This document shows, piece by piece, positions 62,222-64,000 of a stretch of 64,000 nt of DNA. The notes under the pieces were generated by a model. That model was not told where the DNA came from. It did not search any database and was given only the letters and a program-made list of their open reading frames with translations. The translations under genes and the position numbers were made by a program. Numbering within the stretch: the stretch's first letter is position 1; each line of letters opens with the position of its first letter. Origin of the DNA: Bacteroidales bacterium UBA6428 (GTDB lineage Bacteria > Bacteroidota > Bacteroidia > Bacteroidales > UBA932); the NCBI GenBank assembly GCA_002437305.1, contig DJOW01000071.1, positions 50,684 through 114,683 on the forward strand, in the 5' to 3' direction.

Positions 62222-62253
62222 CAAAAGTACAACTTTTCAACCAATATAACGAA
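62222..62253 (-). promoter_or_regulatory. Promoter of the ATPase/TOPRIM cassette
   Basis: On the minus strand TACTTTTG at 62222-62229 matches the -7 consensus and TTCG at 62250-62253 stands in the -33 position, 20 bases away. The cassette therefore seems to be driven independently of the capsule operon. Confidence 0.6.
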
Positions 62254-62258
62254 CGTTT

Positions 62259-62471
62259 TTACAGCCTTTTGCCTATTCTATTAATAAAGAACAATTTTTT
62301 GTACACCCCGCACACCAAATTAACCCCTGTCCAGAACACACTTGCCACAACATTCATGTTCATGGCACCGCGCCATAGTTTATAGTGCCAACTGATCATT
62401 GTGGAATATCCATGCGTGGAGATACTGCCGGGTCTTCCCCTCCGGTACTTTGCCAGGACCTCGTCGTACAT
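62259..62471 (-). pseudogene. Possible gene remnant next to the cassette
   Basis: An open frame begins MYDEVLAKYRRGRPGSISTH and runs into AT-rich DNA, losing coding character after about 40 codons (near 62350). No family is recognised. The change in composition may mark the boundary where the cassette entered. It could also be chance. Confidence 0.25.
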
Positions 62472-62535
62472 CACACACGAATATTCACAATATTATATTA
62501 TACTATACTAATACATTAATACACATGCATAATAA

Positions 62536-62568
62536 AATAGGTCGCTTCGACTAGCCCTGCGACCTATT
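62536..62568 (-). terminator. Hairpin ending the upstream polysaccharide operon segment
   Basis: Perfect ten-base arms AATAGGTCGC (62536-62545) and GCGACCTATT (62559-62568) enclose 13 bases. On the minus strand a T-rich stretch follows, so it would terminate the DegT/small-protein transcript before the cassette. Confidence 0.7.
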
Positions 62569-62656
62569 ATACGCTATAACGGAATGCTAAAACTCACACT
62601 AGATAAACTGCAGGGCAATAGTACCCAAAAGTACTCTAGAGAAATAAATCGACCTC

Positions 62657-62812
62657 TCACTTCTTCAGAACCCCTAAAGCCTCTACGGCATCCTCATAGT
62701 CGATTTGGAGGGAGCGGGCGACGTACTCCGGAGTAATGAGATCCATCGAGCAGGAGCGGTGCTCCATTTCGATGAAATCGGCAATTCTGTCTATCAGTTC
62801 TTTTGTAATCAT
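62657..62812 (-). CDS. 51-residue protein downstream of the second DegT aminotransferase
   Basis: The frame reads ATG at 62812 to TGA at 62657, starting MITKELIDRIADFIEMEHRS and ending AVEALGVLKK. It is helical and acidic, follows the aminotransferase stop by three bases, and shares its G+C content. It lacks the DSL serine of acyl carrier proteins. No family is recognised. The tight spacing and normal codon use support a real gene. Confidence 0.55.
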   Translation of the reverse strand: MITKELIDRIADFIEMEHRSCSMDLITPEYVARSLQIDYEDAVEALGVLKK

Positions 62813-62815
62813 CGT

Positions 62816-64000
62816 TTAGAGACTCTTCACAATGTCTACGAAATTTTCAATGACATATTCCGCATCCTCCATCGACATCTTGGTGTTAAGTGGAAGAGTG
62901 ATCTCGTTTTCAAACAGACGATAGGCATTCGGGAAGTTGGCGATGTCGAAGCCAAGAGACTTATAGGCGGTCATCATCGGGAGTGGCTTGTAGTGGACGT
63001 TGGTGGCAATCCCACGTTCGGCCATCTGTTCAATCACCTTGTTAGCCTCCTCACGTGTACGTCCCTGAAGACGAACAAGGTATAGATGATGGGACGAACA
63101 ATGATCACTAGACCTATGATTCAAATATGCAACCTGATGATCGGCATCCAGCCCCGAATTGAGAACGTCTATGGCCGCATTGTAGAGACCTACAATCTCA
63201 TGGCGCTTTTCAAGCATCTTAGGGTAACGCTCGAACTGAACCAATCCAAGAGCGGCCATGATGTCGGTCATATTGCATTTGTACCATGGACCGATGATGT
63301 CATATTCCCAAGCACCGAGTTTGGTCTTCGCAAGGGCGTCTTTGTTCTGTCCATGAAGTGAGAAAAGCTGTGACAGGCGGTATATGAACTCATTCCATGT
63401 CTCTCCTTCAACGAAAGGAACCGGGCTTCCGCAATATACCTGCTGACGTTCCACCTTCTCATTTCCGAACGGCAGATTCCAGGTCATTGCACCACCTTCA
63501 GCTGTAGTAAAGTTCTTCACCGCATGGAATGAGAACGAACTGAAATCAGCGATCTCTCCAGCCATCCTACCGTGACGAAACGCTCCAAACGAGTGCGCGC
63601 AGTCATTTGAAATGGCGATCCGCCCAATCATTCTCTGAATATCATTGGAAGGGTGGAACTTAGCCATAATTTCAGGGCGTGTCACTATTTCACGAACCTT
63701 GTCAACATCCGCACAGATTCCAGCAATATCCACAGGTACAATGACTTTGGTTCGTTCTGTAATCACACCGGCAAGTTTCTCGTAATCCATCTCGACATTG
63801 TCTTTCTGCGAATCCACCAGGACAAGAGTAGCGCCAACGTGAGCGACCACAGAAGCGGAAGCCGTGTAGGTGTAAGCAGGGACAATCACTTCATCTCCCG
63901 GGCCGACACCAAGCACATGAAGAGCCATTTCCATAGACGCTGTAGCAGAATTAAGGCACACGGTCTTTTCTGTATGGACATATTCAGAAATCAACTTCTC
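62816..64000 (-). CDS. DegT/DnrJ/EryC1/StrS aminotransferase, partial (start beyond window)
   Basis: At least 395 residues are visible; the N-terminus continues past the right edge because the frame is open to the last base. Motifs are CLNSATASMEMALHVLGVGP, VPAYTYTASASVV, NDCAHSFGAF (cofactor aspartate) and the Schiff-base lysine in SFSFHAVKNFTTAEGGAM. It makes an amino sugar nucleotide for the surface polysaccharide, distinct from the PglE-like enzyme since its lysine motif differs (HAVK against NGNK). An insert-like segment HPSNDIQRMIGRIAISN before the aspartate may be subfamily-specific. Confidence 0.87.
   Translation of the reverse strand, partial: EKLISEYVHTEKTVCLNSATASMEMALHVLGVGPGDEVIVPAYTYTASASVVAHVGATLVLVDSQKDNVEMDYEKLAGVITERTKVIVPVDIAGICADVDKVREIVTRPEIMAKFHPSNDIQRMIGRIAISNDCAHSFGAFRHGRMAGEIADFSSFSFHAVKNFTTAEGGAMTWNLPFGNEKVERQQVYCGSPVPFVEGETWNEFIYRLSQLFSLHGQNKDALAKTKLGAWEYDIIGPWYKCNMTDIMAALGLVQFERYPKMLEKRHEIVGLYNAAIDVLNSGLDADHQVAYLNHRSSDHCSSHHLYLVRLQGRTREEANKVIEQMAERGIATNVHYKPLPMMTAYKSLGFDIANFPNAYRLFENEITLPLNTKMSMEDAEYVIENFVDIVKSL

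Overview
The window looks like chromosome from an anaerobic member of the Bacteroidales. Promoters carry the Bacteroidota sigma-factor pattern (TAnnTTTG near -7, often with TTG about 20 bases upstream). Outer-membrane lipoproteins, TamL, DUF3467, head-GIN and DUF3737 proteins, GH106/GH127 glycosidases and a Wzi-type capsule protein are typical of the order. A cysteate synthase points toward sulfonolipid makers such as Alistipes, Rikenellaceae or Odoribacter, but genus cannot be fixed from this window. Base composition is near 50% G+C over most of the window and clearly lower at 59.6-62.5 kb. No rRNA, tRNA, insertion sequence, integrase or true CRISPR array was found.

1-15 kb: housekeeping genes. 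These are a TrmH-type rRNA methyltransferase (cut by the window edge), arginine decarboxylase, TamL, RlmD, a Na/phosphate transporter, a flavodiiron protein, RarA, a Ca/Na antiporter with cysteate synthase, an acyltransferase and QueA. 15-31 kb: an XRE regulator with operator-like palindromes, pyrD-cinA, a long leftward cluster (valS, thioesterase, tatA, tatC, ABC-F, head-GIN, dipeptidase), and a rightward cluster (DUF3467, KdsC-like phosphatase, Maf, lipoprotein, PagL-like lipid A deacylase). 31-47 kb: CNNM transporter, RidA, YqeY, GH106 glycosidase with a phosphoesterase, surface proteins, a self-regulated membrane-protein operon, GH127 arabinofuranosidase, nucleoside kinase, EttA and rubredoxin. 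47-53.6 kb: BaiN-like flavoprotein, MATE pump, DUF3737 protein, and a CoA-transferase/aminotransferase operon preceded by a 57-residue ORF.

53.7-64 kb is the accessory region, an exopolysaccharide/capsule locus read leftward: PHP-type phosphatase, WbuC cupin, Wzi, PglE-like aminotransferase, initiating sugar phosphotransferase and a second DegT-type aminotransferase that runs off the window. Inside it lie a decayed DegT fragment fused to a G-rich minisatellite, a 29-base direct repeat, and an AT-rich three-gene cassette of SMC/OLD-like ATPase, TOPRIM-like protein and an unrecognised 306-residue protein. That cassette has the layout of an abortive-infection defence system and is the most interesting object here.

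Two signals run across the window. REP-like elements with core CTTCGACAGGCTCAG occur between genes and in frame inside two enzymes. The word GAATAT/ATATTC is far more frequent than expected, in coding and noncoding DNA alike.
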